A DNA stretch of 64,000 nucleotides from assembly GCF_009792895.1 (NCBI RefSeq), contig NZ_WSSC01000003.1:248001-312000 (forward strand), written 5' to 3'. Below the pieces are notes generated by a model. It saw nothing but the letters and a program-made list of their open reading frames with translations, did not search any database and was not told the origin of the DNA. This DNA is from Pigmentibacter ruber. Lineage in GTDB: Bacteria; Bdellovibrionota_B; Oligoflexia; Silvanigrellales; Silvanigrellaceae. A program made the position numbers and the translations under genes. Each line of letters opens with the position of its first letter. Within the stretch, counting starts at the first letter, position 1. This document shows positions 1-9,804 of this stretch, piece by piece.

Positions 1-464
1 TAGGTAGAGATGTAGGCTATTTGCCTGGTACTTTAGAAGAAAAACTAAATCCTTGGATGCAACCAATATTTGATAATTTAGAACTTTTACTTGGTGGTGT
101 TTCTCAAGGAAGACAAAAAAGACTTTCTCAAAGTTATCATGAATTAATTAATCAAGGTATATTAGAGGTAGAACCACTTACTTATATTCGTGGACGTTCC
201 ATACCAAATCAATACTTTATTGTTGATGAAGCACAAAATTTAACTCCACATGAAATTAAAACTATTTTGACTCGTGCTGGAGAAAATACAAAAATTATCC
301 TAACAGGCGATCCTTATCAAATTGATAATCCTTATGTTGACGCAGCAAGTAATGGTTTAACTTATGTTGTAGAGAGAATGAAACAAGAAGCTATAGCAGG
401 TCATGTTACTTTAGTCAAAGGGGAAAGATCTGCTTTGGCTACAATTGCTGCTAATTTATTATAA
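1..464 (+). CDS. PhoH-like ATPase, 3' part only
   Basis: The reading frame is already open at base 3 (residues GRDVGYLPGTLEEKLNPW), so the gene starts upstream of the window and only the last 150 or so residues are here. An apparent TTG start at 21 lies inside the protein and is not the start. The visible part is the C-terminal half of the PhoH P-loop ATPase domain: the Walker B-like FIVDEAQNLTPHE and the following ILTGDPYQID are typical of PhoH/YlaK proteins. The P-loop itself and any N-terminal PIN domain would be outside the window. The family is linked to RNA metabolism and to toxin-antitoxin-like PhoH2 proteins, but its role is poorly defined. It ends 20 bases before the convergent parB gene, with no clear terminator hairpin between. 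Confidence 0.88.
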   Translation, partial: GRDVGYLPGTLEEKLNPWMQPIFDNLELLLGGVSQGRQKRLSQSYHELINQGILEVEPLTYIRGRSIPNQYFIVDEAQNLTPHEIKTILTRAGENTKIILTGDPYQIDNPYVDAASNGLTYVVERMKQEAIAGHVTLVKGERSALATIAANLL

Positions 465-484
465 TAAAATATTAAATTTTTTTG

Positions 485-1387
485 CTAACTGTTTTTTGGG
501 GGAGGGATAATACTCCCAAGAATAAGCTCAGAAATTCTTTCTAAATCATCTAAAGTATAATAACTTATTTCAATTTTTCCTTTGTTGGTATCACCTGTGA
601 TTTTAACTTTTGTCCCCAAATGTCCTTTGTATTGATCACAAATATAACGAAGATCTGGGGAAATAGAATCAGTAAGTGTTTTATGAGGTTTGTCTAGCTT
701 TAATGATTTAATTAATTCTTCAGCTTGTCTAACTGACAACTTTTTTTTGACTATAATTGAGTGAGCTTTTAGTTGCAGCTTGGAGTTGTCAATAGCACAT
801 AACGCTCTTGCGTGACCTGCAGTAATAATCTTTAAATTAAGATCATCTAAAATTTTATCAGGAAGAGACAGTAGTCTTATAGTATTTGATATTGTCGCTC
901 TATTTTTACCTATTCTGGATGCTAAGGTTTCTTGTGTATAATTGTGTTCGTCTAAAAGTTTTTTATATGTTTGTGCTTCTTCAACCGCAGATAAGGCTTC
1001 TCTTTGAATATTTTCAATAAGCGCTAGTTCTAAAGAAGAATGATCATTTAAGTCTCTTACAATACACGGTATTTTATCTAAGCCTGCAATTTGCGCTGCT
1101 TTCCAGCGTCTTTCACCAGCAATAATTTTAATTTTTTCGTTTTCATCTAACGATACGATAACTGGCTGCAATATTCCATAAGTTCTTATACTTTGTGCTA
1201 ATTCATCTAAGCTTTCAGGATCAAAATAAGTTCTTGGTTGTTCTTCTAAGGGTTCTATATTGTTTATAGGTATATATTCAATTACTTGATTTTGATAATA
1301 GTTTTTTGAGGTACCATGGAATTTATGGTTGAATGTAACAGGTTTATTTTTATCTAGTTTTAATAAGTCATTGCTATTGAGAGGCAT
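485..1387 (-). CDS. parB: Chromosome-partitioning protein ParB (Spo0J)
   Basis: A 300-residue ParB of normal length. It shows the N-terminal CTPase/partition region with the box GERRWKAA near residue 92 and ENIQREALSAVEEA after it, then the helix-turn-helix that reads parS (SRIGKNRATISNTIRL, about residues 157-172), and a C-terminal dimerisation tail. ParB loads at parS, binds CTP and slides as a clamp to spread along DNA, organising the origin region for segregation and SMC loading. The start has a good ribosome site (TAGGAG, 8 bases before ATG). Two perfect parS sites lie just upstream. No parA is adjacent: the next gene upstream on the same strand is a periplasmic binding protein, so the ParA partner must be elsewhere. 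Confidence 0.96.
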   Translation of the reverse strand: MPLNSNDLLKLDKNKPVTFNHKFHGTSKNYYQNQVIEYIPINNIEPLEEQPRTYFDPESLDELAQSIRTYGILQPVIVSLDENEKIKIIAGERRWKAAQIAGLDKIPCIVRDLNDHSSLELALIENIQREALSAVEEAQTYKKLLDEHNYTQETLASRIGKNRATISNTIRLLSLPDKILDDLNLKIITAGHARALCAIDNSKLQLKAHSIIVKKKLSVRQAEELIKSLKLDKPHKTLTDSISPDLRYICDQYKGHLGTKVKITGDTNKGKIEISYYTLDDLERISELILGSIIPPPKNS

Positions 1388-1493
1388 TTCATTCTCCTAC
1401 AGTGAATAGAGACCTTAAATCTGAAAACTTTTTTTTCAAGAGAAAATGAGTTTTTTCTTATTTTCTTAGTAGATTCATTATATTAAATAAAAA

Positions 1494-1509
1494 TGTTTCA
1501 CGTGAAACA
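1494..1509. promoter_or_regulatory. parS site 1
   Basis: The sequence is TGTTTCACGTGAAACA, an exact match to the 16-bp palindromic parS consensus bound by ParB/Spo0J. It sits about 105 bases upstream of the parB start, between parB and the binding-protein gene. Confidence 0.95.
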
Positions 1510-1580
1510 TTTTTAAATATTTTCTATTGAATCTATTTTAAGTCGTAATCGATAATTTTAACAAGATTTGAAAAATGTCG

Positions 1581-2327
1581 CTATTCTTTTTTGACTTGAT
1601 TAATTTCATTTAACTCGAGTCTTCTCTGTAATGCTTTTAATTCTCCTGACTGCTCCATATCGCTAAGTATTTTTTGCAATATACTAACCTGTGATTGAAA
1701 TTTATTAGAAAGAAAATGATATAAAGGAGTTTGAAAGTTCTCAGGAGAGTATGAATACTTTATTTTTGTGGTATTTCCCATTTTTTTCATTACAATATTA
1801 GCATTAATGCGTGATGTAATAAATAAATCGATTCTGTCAAGTAAAAGCATTTGAATAAGCTGTTCTATAGAGTTAACAGATTCAAGAGTTTTTACTTTAC
1901 TGAGGTAGTCTTCAAATCCAGGCAAACCTTTAATTATTCCTACTCTATAATTTTTAAAAGAATCTTTGGTAATTTCTCTAAAATTTAATTCTTTTGTAGA
2001 AAAAATTGTAGGTGATATAAAGTAAATTGAAGGAACAATTTTTATCAGCTGTGCATGATCATCTGCAAATTTAGTATATCTGCATACTTCACCATCAAGA
2101 TTTCCTTTAAAGGTTTCAAAAATTGATCTCCAACCGGGAAGAACATTGATATGAAAAGGAATATTAGCTTTATTGTAGATGATATTTAAAATACCTGCAC
2201 ATATTTTCTGATGAGGTATATTCACAATTTGTCCCAATTCAATTACTTTTTTTTCATTTTCAAATGCATATGACTGCATATTAGTTACTAAAATACATAG
2301 AGATATTTTGATCAATAGTAGTTTCAT
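1581..2327 (-). CDS. Periplasmic solute-binding protein, family 3-like
   Basis: A 248-residue protein with an N-terminal signal peptide (hydrophobic stretch at residues 3-20, likely cut after the SYA near residue 21). The rest resembles the small family-3 extracellular solute-binding proteins (SBP_bac_3 type): a short beta-rich start, the segment LPGWRSIFETFKGNLDGE, and a conserved-looking second lobe beginning YRVGIIKGLPG. The ligand cannot be read from the sequence. No permease or ATPase gene is nearby, so it is an orphan binding protein; such proteins may act in sensing or belong to a transporter encoded elsewhere. It lies between two parS sites, which looks like a chance location in the origin domain. 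It has a distant analogue at 27834-28547. Confidence 0.7.
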   Translation of the reverse strand: MKLLLIKISLCILVTNMQSYAFENEKKVIELGQIVNIPHQKICAGILNIIYNKANIPFHINVLPGWRSIFETFKGNLDGEVCRYTKFADDHAQLIKIVPSIYFISPTIFSTKELNFREITKDSFKNYRVGIIKGLPGFEDYLSKVKTLESVNSIEQLIQMLLLDRIDLFITSRINANIVMKKMGNTTKIKYSYSPENFQTPLYHFLSNKFQSQVSILQKILSDMEQSGELKALQRRLELNEINQVKKE

Positions 2328-2421
2328 AATTGCCTTAGAGTCTATTTAAAAAGTAAAATTCAATTCTTAATTTAGCATAGTAGCAGATAAATACATATTA
2401 TCATTATTGAAATCAACAGAA

Positions 2422-2437
2422 TGTTTCACGTGAAACA
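2422..2437. promoter_or_regulatory. parS site 2
   Basis: A second exact copy of TGTTTCACGTGAAACA, 928 bases from the first, in the gap upstream of the solute-binding protein. Two perfect sites this close mark the window as part of a ParB loading region. The rest of this 312-base gap (2328-2639) is AT-rich and shows no other feature I can support. Confidence 0.95.
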
Positions 2438-2639
2438 TTTTTTTAGAGACCCTAATCTGAGTTTTAACGTAATAGAATAATAAACCTATTGATGGGGTAT
2501 GTTAAATTTATTTTTAGGAAAGTTTAAAGTCTATGAATTTATAAAAATATTTTAATCATCTGATTTCTGATAAGTATGCTTTTTTAAGCAATATAAATAA
2601 GTTTAATTTTCGGCTTGTCGTATATTGAAAGGATATTTT

Positions 2640-3467
2640 ATGCAAAAGTCGAAAATTAAACTTATTAAGGAACTTGTAAAAAAAAGAATTGAAGAAGATG
2701 TAATCCATATTCTTGAAATAATTAAAAGTGGATTTGATGTACATATTAAAGTTGAGTCACAGGATATTCAAGAAATAGTCCTTGATTTTCTTGAATTAGA
2801 ACAAAAGAATCAATTTCTATGCTTTAATATCATTACGAATCCACAGGAATTGGATGAAAAATATGTAACGGTTATAAGTAAACAATCGACTATCATTCCA
2901 ACAGTATTAATTCATCCAGATACAATAAAATATGGTTTAGGATTTATTATTTATAAAGTTTCGTCTCCTGAACTTCTTATTTCTTCACCAGCAAGTGCTA
3001 TTGAGAAGATTCTAGAACATTTTGGTCTCGATATTTATTTAGATGTATTTGATAGTGAAATCTTTCGAAAGCTAAAGTTAGTAGCAAAACATCTGGGATT
3101 AAATTTTTTTATAGATGCTGTGGTTCAAACAGCTTATTTGGGCGGTTTTAAAGGTTCTTACCCAAGCGCAACAGAGTATCTAGATCATATTCTTATAAAT
3201 TTTGATGAAATATATAGCAATAGTCAGATTTCGCTTGAAAAATGTGCAGAAAATTTATTTTCTTATACATTGTTACAAAGTCATGATGCCCATGGCTTTA
3301 TAAAAGCTGCTTTGAGTTTTTATACAGTAAAAAAGAAGGGGTTTACTATTACAAAAGCGAGTCAATTGCTCCAAATATCTCGAACTACATTACAAGAACA
3401 TCTTAAGTTGGCAGAAAAACTTGGGGTATCTAATTTTTTTGAAGGATATAGGCAAAAAACACTTTAA
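2640..3467 (+). CDS. Unknown protein with C-terminal Fis-like helix-turn-helix
   Basis: I chose the ATG at 2640 over a TTG at 2625 because GAAAGGA lies 7 bases before it. The protein has 275 residues. No domain is recognised in the first 220 residues, which look like a soluble alpha/beta region without signal peptide or membrane segment. The C-terminus carries ASQLLQISRTTLQEHLKLAE, which reads as a Fis-type helix-turn-helix (compare the LGISRTTLYRKL pattern of enhancer-binding proteins). There is no AAA+ or receiver domain, so it is not a normal NtrC-family activator. Its place between parS and the ATP synthase operon gives no clear function; a DNA-binding regulator is an inference only. Confidence 0.6.
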   Translation: MQKSKIKLIKELVKKRIEEDVIHILEIIKSGFDVHIKVESQDIQEIVLDFLELEQKNQFLCFNIITNPQELDEKYVTVISKQSTIIPTVLIHPDTIKYGLGFIIYKVSSPELLISSPASAIEKILEHFGLDIYLDVFDSEIFRKLKLVAKHLGLNFFIDAVVQTAYLGGFKGSYPSATEYLDHILINFDEIYSNSQISLEKCAENLFSYTLLQSHDAHGFIKAALSFYTVKKKGFTITKASQLLQISRTTLQEHLKLAEKLGVSNFFEGYRQKTL

Positions 3468-3487
3468 TTGAAAAATATTATTGCAAA

Positions 3488-3603
3488 TTATGTGAGCGAG
3501 GGCTTGCAGAAACTCAAAGTTCACAGTAATAACAAGGCCAGATACAGGAACGAGCGGGTGCTGCTTGGGTTGCCGAACCTAAACAACACCGTTTTTGTTT
3601 TAG
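3488..3603 (+). terminator. GC-rich structured spacer ending in a terminator-like hairpin
   Basis: This segment is clearly richer in G and C than its surroundings. Its 3' part folds as GGTG-C-TG...GGGTT-GCCG-AACCT...CA-A-CACC (3557-3590) and runs straight into GTTTTTGTTTT (3591-3601), the layout of a Rho-independent terminator. Upstream, GGGCTTG (near 3499) can pair with CAAGGCC (near 3534) around a small AACT-CAA-AGTT hairpin. It could be the terminator of the preceding gene, a leader or attenuator for the ATP synthase operon, or a small RNA. It does not look like a protein gene and I could not match it to a known RNA family. Confidence 0.55.
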
Positions 3604-3667
3604 ATATTTTTTATTTTCTTTTGAAAATTCAGCTTAAAATGGCTGAACATGCCTTGAGGTGGAGTAA

Positions 3668-4675
3668 ATGGCAGGCTCTCTAGATATTTATCCGTTTCAT
3701 GATACAGAAGGTGCCATAAGATTTGGTATTCAAGTAGGTATTTTCTTAGTGGGAGTATATATAGCGCAAAGGCTCATAATACAACCTGCGGTAAAACTTC
3801 ATAACGAACGCAGACGGAGAACAATCGGAGCAACAGAAGCTTCTCGATTGGAAAATGATCGGGCAAGAAAGTTAGAAATGCAGTACCTTGAAGAGCTTAA
3901 AAAAGGTGCTGAAGAAGCTAAACGCTTGAAAGCTGAACAAATTAATGCTGCACAAAAAATTGCTACTGAAATAATAACAGAAAATCAAACTAAAGCAGAA
4001 GCTTATTTGGATGATGTAAAAGCAAGGTTAGAAGCAGAAAGAACTAAAGCTAAAAGTGATCTTCCAAATCAAGTTAAAGAATTAGTGTCAACTATTTACA
4101 AAAAAATTGGGGTTGCATGTTTAAGCTTTATTCTTGGATATGAACTTCTTAATTCAAATAAGGCTTTTGCTACCCCAGGTGACGGCTCAACTCCATCTTT
4201 TTGGTATGGTGTTTTCTGGCCATATTTTCAATTTGTAATTTATCTAGCTGCCATTATATTTTTTGCTAAAAAACCTATTGCTAACATGTTGGACAAAAAT
4301 CGCACTGAGCTTAGAGCTAAACTTTCTGAAGCAAAAGAAGCTAGTTTATTAGCTGAGAGAAAAGTTAAAGAATATGAAGCACAAATAGCATCTTTGGAAG
4401 AAGAAATATCTAAATTGAAAGAACAAAGTCTATTTGATGCTAAAATTGAGCGTGAAAAGATTTTAAATGACGCAACAAAATTATCTGAATCAATTTTGAA
4501 AGATGCTCAAAGAGCTGCAAATGAAATGATTACTAGGACAAAAGAAGAAATTAAACATGAGTTGTTTAGTTTAGCTTTAAATGAAGTTGAAAAATCATTA
4601 ACTGCTGAGCAATTACATTCTTTAGATGCAAAGCTAAAGTCGGAAACAATTGAAGGCATTAGGTCTCTCAATTAA
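3668..4675 (+). CDS. atpF: ATP synthase b'-b fusion subunit (peripheral stalk)
   Basis: One open frame of 335 residues holds two b-type subunits. Residues 1-139 are b'-like: a membrane helix at about 17-38 (FGIQVGIFLVGVYIAQRL), then a charged coiled coil (about 42-135). Residues 146-163 form a second hydrophobic stretch, followed by NKAFATPGDGS, which looks like a signal peptidase site. A third helix (about 188-200, FVIYLAAIIFFA) leads into the second coiled coil (205-335). Free b subunits of deltaproteobacteria often carry such a leader. Here it would bring the chain back across the membrane so that both coiled coils face the cytoplasm. A GTG codon at 4085 (residue 140) could allow separate initiation of b, but no good ribosome site precedes it. 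It is the first gene of the F1 operon; subunits a and c are not in this window. Confidence 0.9.
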   Translation: MAGSLDIYPFHDTEGAIRFGIQVGIFLVGVYIAQRLIIQPAVKLHNERRRRTIGATEASRLENDRARKLEMQYLEELKKGAEEAKRLKAEQINAAQKIATEIITENQTKAEAYLDDVKARLEAERTKAKSDLPNQVKELVSTIYKKIGVACLSFILGYELLNSNKAFATPGDGSTPSFWYGVFWPYFQFVIYLAAIIFFAKKPIANMLDKNRTELRAKLSEAKEASLLAERKVKEYEAQIASLEEEISKLKEQSLFDAKIEREKILNDATKLSESILKDAQRAANEMITRTKEEIKHELFSLALNEVEKSLTAEQLHSLDAKLKSETIEGIRSLN

Positions 4676-4717
4676 TTCATTTTTTTTTAATTTCTACTTA
4701 TGTGGAGTTTGTAATTT

Positions 4718-5278
4718 ATGAATAAATTTTCAGGTCCTCTTGCCAGAAGGTATGGGACAGCTCTTTTTGAATGCGGGTTAGACGCAGTTAAAAAAGGTAC
4801 TTCGTTTAACGAATTTGTTGAAATAACAAGAGTTTTAGCGTCAATTTTTACAAGAAAAATGACAGGATTTTTTGTTAATCCAACTCTTTCTTTGGAAGAG
4901 AAATTAATATTATTAGATACGGTATTAGAAAAAATTCTTGCAGGTAGAGAAATTCCTTTAGAATTAAAAGAATTTCTTAAGTTAATGCTAGAAAACCATA
5001 GATTTTCTGAAATCCAGCCAGTTTTGAAAAATTTTCTGTTACGCGCTGATGAGCACATAGGGGTAGCAAGAGCTACAATTTCTTCTGCCACAAAACTAAG
5101 TGAAAGCGGTCAAGCTGAATTTTCAGCTGTTTTGGAATCTGTTTTAAATAAAAAAATTATTCTTGAATCTAAGATTGATGAATCTTTGCGTTCAGGTTTT
5201 GTTATTAAAGTTGGAAATACAAATGTAGATGCAAGTCTGCGTTCTCGTCTTTTGAATCTTAAAGAGTCTTTGAGTTAG
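4718..5278 (+). CDS. atpH: ATP synthase delta subunit
   Basis: A 186-residue protein of the OSCP/delta family, which links the peripheral stalk to the top of the F1 alpha/beta ring. The N-terminal helical bundle begins [13 protein letters not shown], matching the usual delta start (ARRYAxALFE), and the C-terminal part has the family-like [12 protein letters not shown] and the end [26 protein letters not shown]. It follows the b'-b fusion by 42 bases and precedes atpA by 11 bases, the normal delta-alpha order. Nothing unusual in length. Confidence 0.95.
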   Translation: MNKFSGPLARRYGTALFECGLDAVKKGTSFNEFVEITRVLASIFTRKMTGFFVNPTLSLEEKLILLDTVLEKILAGREIPLELKEFLKLMLENHRFSEIQPVLKNFLLRADEHIGVARATISSATKLSESGQAEFSAVLESVLNKKIILESKIDESLRSGFVIKVGNTNVDASLRSRLLNLKESLS

Positions 5279-5289
5279 GAGTTATATTC

Positions 5290-6799
5290 ATGGAGCATAT
5301 CCGGGTTGATGAAATAAGCCAGTTATTAAAACAAAAAATTCAAGCTTTTGGACAAAAGGCGGAAGTATCTGAGACTGGTACGGTTGTATCGATTGCAGAT
5401 GGAATGGCACGCATTTATGGTCTAGAAAAAGCTTTAATTAGTGAACTTATACAATTTGAAAATGGTGTTAAAGGAATTGTCCTTAACTTAGAAGAGGACA
5501 ATGTTGGAGTAGCGGTATTTTCTGGTTCAGAAACCATTCGGGAAGGAATGCAAGTTCGTAGAACTGGGAAAGTTAATAGTATTCCAGTTGGACCTCAGCT
5601 TTTAGGAAGAGTTGTAAATGCACTTGGTGAACCTATTGATGGTTTAGGGGAACTTAATACTCAAGATCATTCTCCAGTTGAAATTAAAGCGCCTGGTATT
5701 ATGGCTCGTAAAAGTGTACACGAACCTCTACAAACAGGGATTAAATCAATTGACTCAATGATACCAATTGGTCGTGGCCAACGTGAGTTGATTATTGGGG
5801 ATCGACAAACAGGAAAAACAGCAATTGCTATTGATACCATCATCAACCAAAAAGGTAGTGGTGTAAAATGTATTTATGTTGCAATTGGACAAAAATATTC
5901 GACAATTGCTCAAGTTGTGGAAAAGCTTCGTAGAGCAGGAGCATTAGAATATACAACTATAGTTGTTGCAGGTGCTTCTGAAGCCGCTACATTGCAATTT
6001 ATGGCGCCATATACTGGTTGTACAATTGGAGAATATTTTAGAGATCGTGGCGAGCATGCGGTTATTTTTTATGATGATTTGACTAAGCATGCACAAGCAT
6101 ATCGTGAATTGTCTCTTCTACTTAGAAGACCACCTGGGCGTGAAGCGTATCCTGGAGATGTTTTCTATTTGCATAGTCGTTTATTGGAAAGAGCTTGTAA
6201 ATTAAGTGATGATCTTGGAGCTGGAAGTTTAACTGCATTCCCAATTATTGAAACACAAGCGAATGATATTTCCGCTTATATCCCAACAAACGTTATTTCA
6301 ATTACTGATGGACAAATATTTCTTGAAGCAGATCTCTTCAATGCAGGTATGCGTCCAGCAGTAAATGCCGGACTTTCTGTATCCCGTGTTGGTGGTGCTG
6401 CTCAAACTGGCTCTATGAAACAAGTTGCTGGAAACTTACGTCTTGAATTAGCTCAATACAGAGAGCTTGCAGCCTTTGCGCAGTTTGGTTCTGATTTAGA
6501 TGCAGCAACACGTAAACAAATAAATCGTGGACAACGCTTAACTGAACTATTAAAACAAGCTCAATACTCACCATTACCTATGGAAAAACAAGTATTAACT
6601 ATATTTGCTGCTATTAATGGTTATTTAGATAATATTGAAGTTCGTTATGTTGGTACTTTTGAGCGCCAAATGCTGAACTATTTTGAAGCTACACATAAAA
6701 ATATTTTAGATGAAATAGCTACTGGTAAGAAAATGAGTAGTGAACTACAAGCTGAAATTAAAAAAGCTCTTGATGATTTTGCAAAGAGGTTTGAACCAA

Positions 6800-6816
<17 letters not shown>
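5290..6816 (+). CDS. atpA: ATP synthase alpha subunit
   Basis: A 508-residue F1 alpha subunit, full length. The P-loop [13 protein letters not shown] lies near residue 170, and the family segments [19 protein letters not shown] and [20 protein letters not shown] are all present. Alpha forms the non-catalytic nucleotide sites of the alpha3beta3 hexamer. The gene follows atpH by 11 bases, with GGAG just before the ATG, and its 3' end overlaps the start of atpG by 17 bases, so the two are probably translationally coupled. Confidence 0.98.
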
Positions 6817-9176
<2,360 letters not shown>

Positions 9177-9201
9177 TTAAAAGACTGGGGATTGTGTATT
9201 T

Positions 9202-9645
9202 ATGGTTGAAGCAAAAGGCAATATGCGAGTTGTTATCTTGACTCCTTATAAACGTCTCCTTGATCTTTCTGGTGTGACCGAGATCTATTTTCCAATCGAT
9301 CATGGAACAATAGGTGTATTGCCTGGACATGCACCTATGGTTTCTGCTGTTGGTACAGGTGTTGTTGTTTATACTCAGAATGAAGTAGCAGGATTTTATA
9401 AGGTATCTGGGGGAGTTGCTGAAATATCAGGTTCCTCTGTTACTTTATTAGTTGATGTAGGTGAAGATGCATCTACAATTGATCTCGATAGGGCAAAAAA
9501 TGCTTTAGAAAGAGCGCAAAATCGTTTAGCTGCTAAGGCTTCAGATTCAATCGATATGAAAAGAGCTGAAGCTGCACGCGCTCGTGCATTAGCTAGAATA
9601 GAGGCTGTTGAACTCCATTCAGGAAAATCAGTGCAAACAAAATAA
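9202..9645 (+). CDS. atpC: ATP synthase epsilon subunit
   Basis: A 147-residue epsilon subunit, last gene of the operon. The N-terminal beta-sandwich has the family pattern FPIDHGTIGVLPGHAPMVSA, and the C-terminal two-helix region contains DLDRAKNALERAQNRL and ARARALARIEAVE. Epsilon connects gamma to the c ring and can inhibit ATP hydrolysis through its C-terminal helices. The ATG at 9202 has GGGGA about 12 bases upstream; the next in-frame ATG at 9223 is an alternative. Confidence 0.96.
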   Translation: MVEAKGNMRVVILTPYKRLLDLSGVTEIYFPIDHGTIGVLPGHAPMVSAVGTGVVVYTQNEVAGFYKVSGGVAEISGSSVTLLVDVGEDASTIDLDRAKNALERAQNRLAAKASDSIDMKRAEAARARALARIEAVELHSGKSVQTK

Positions 9646-9685
9646 AAGTGATTAAATTTGTTGACTATCTTTTTAAGTTATTTTT

Positions 9686-9714
9686 TTGATTGTGTTTGCA
9701 GATTTAAGTATAAT
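9686..9714 (+). promoter_or_regulatory. Predicted sigma-70-type promoter
   Basis: TTGATT (9686-9691) and a perfect TATAAT (9709-9714) are separated by exactly 17 bases. It lies after atpC and before the hairpin at 9743-9770. In a genome this AT-rich, chance matches are common, so support is moderate. Confidence 0.45.
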
Positions 9715-9742
9715 TTTAGATTCAAAATTATGCTACAATTAT

Positions 9743-9775
9743 GAGGAAGGGTTTTTTTGAGCTCTTCCTTTTTTA
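9743..9775 (+). terminator. Intrinsic terminator after the ATP synthase operon
   Basis: AGGAAG (9744-9749) pairs with CTTCCT (9764-9769), and the inner G9750-G9751 can extend the stem. The second arm is followed by TTTTTTA, giving a Rho-independent terminator for the atp operon. It lies 30 bases after a promoter-like sequence, so it might also attenuate the next gene. Confidence 0.7.
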
Positions 9776-9804
9776 TTCTATGATAATTTTACGGTGAACA
9801 TACG

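Noticed and set aside
1-2640. A replication origin with DnaA boxes near parB
   Set aside because: The parS sites suggest origin proximity, but I found no cluster of TTATNCACA boxes or an AT-rich unwinding element with them in this window.
3488-3603. A signal-recognition-particle (4.5S) RNA on the minus strand
   Set aside because: The minus strand reads AGGTTCGGCA...AAGCAGC, close to the SRP core, but the bases between AGG and AGCAGC number 12, not 10, and do not form the required stem with a GNRA-type loop.
3468-3683. A 71-codon open frame between the HTH gene and the ATP synthase operon
   Set aside because: It starts with TTG right after the upstream stop, lies over the GC-rich hairpin segment, has no ribosome site and gives a protein with no family-like pattern. 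I treat the segment as RNA or spacer.
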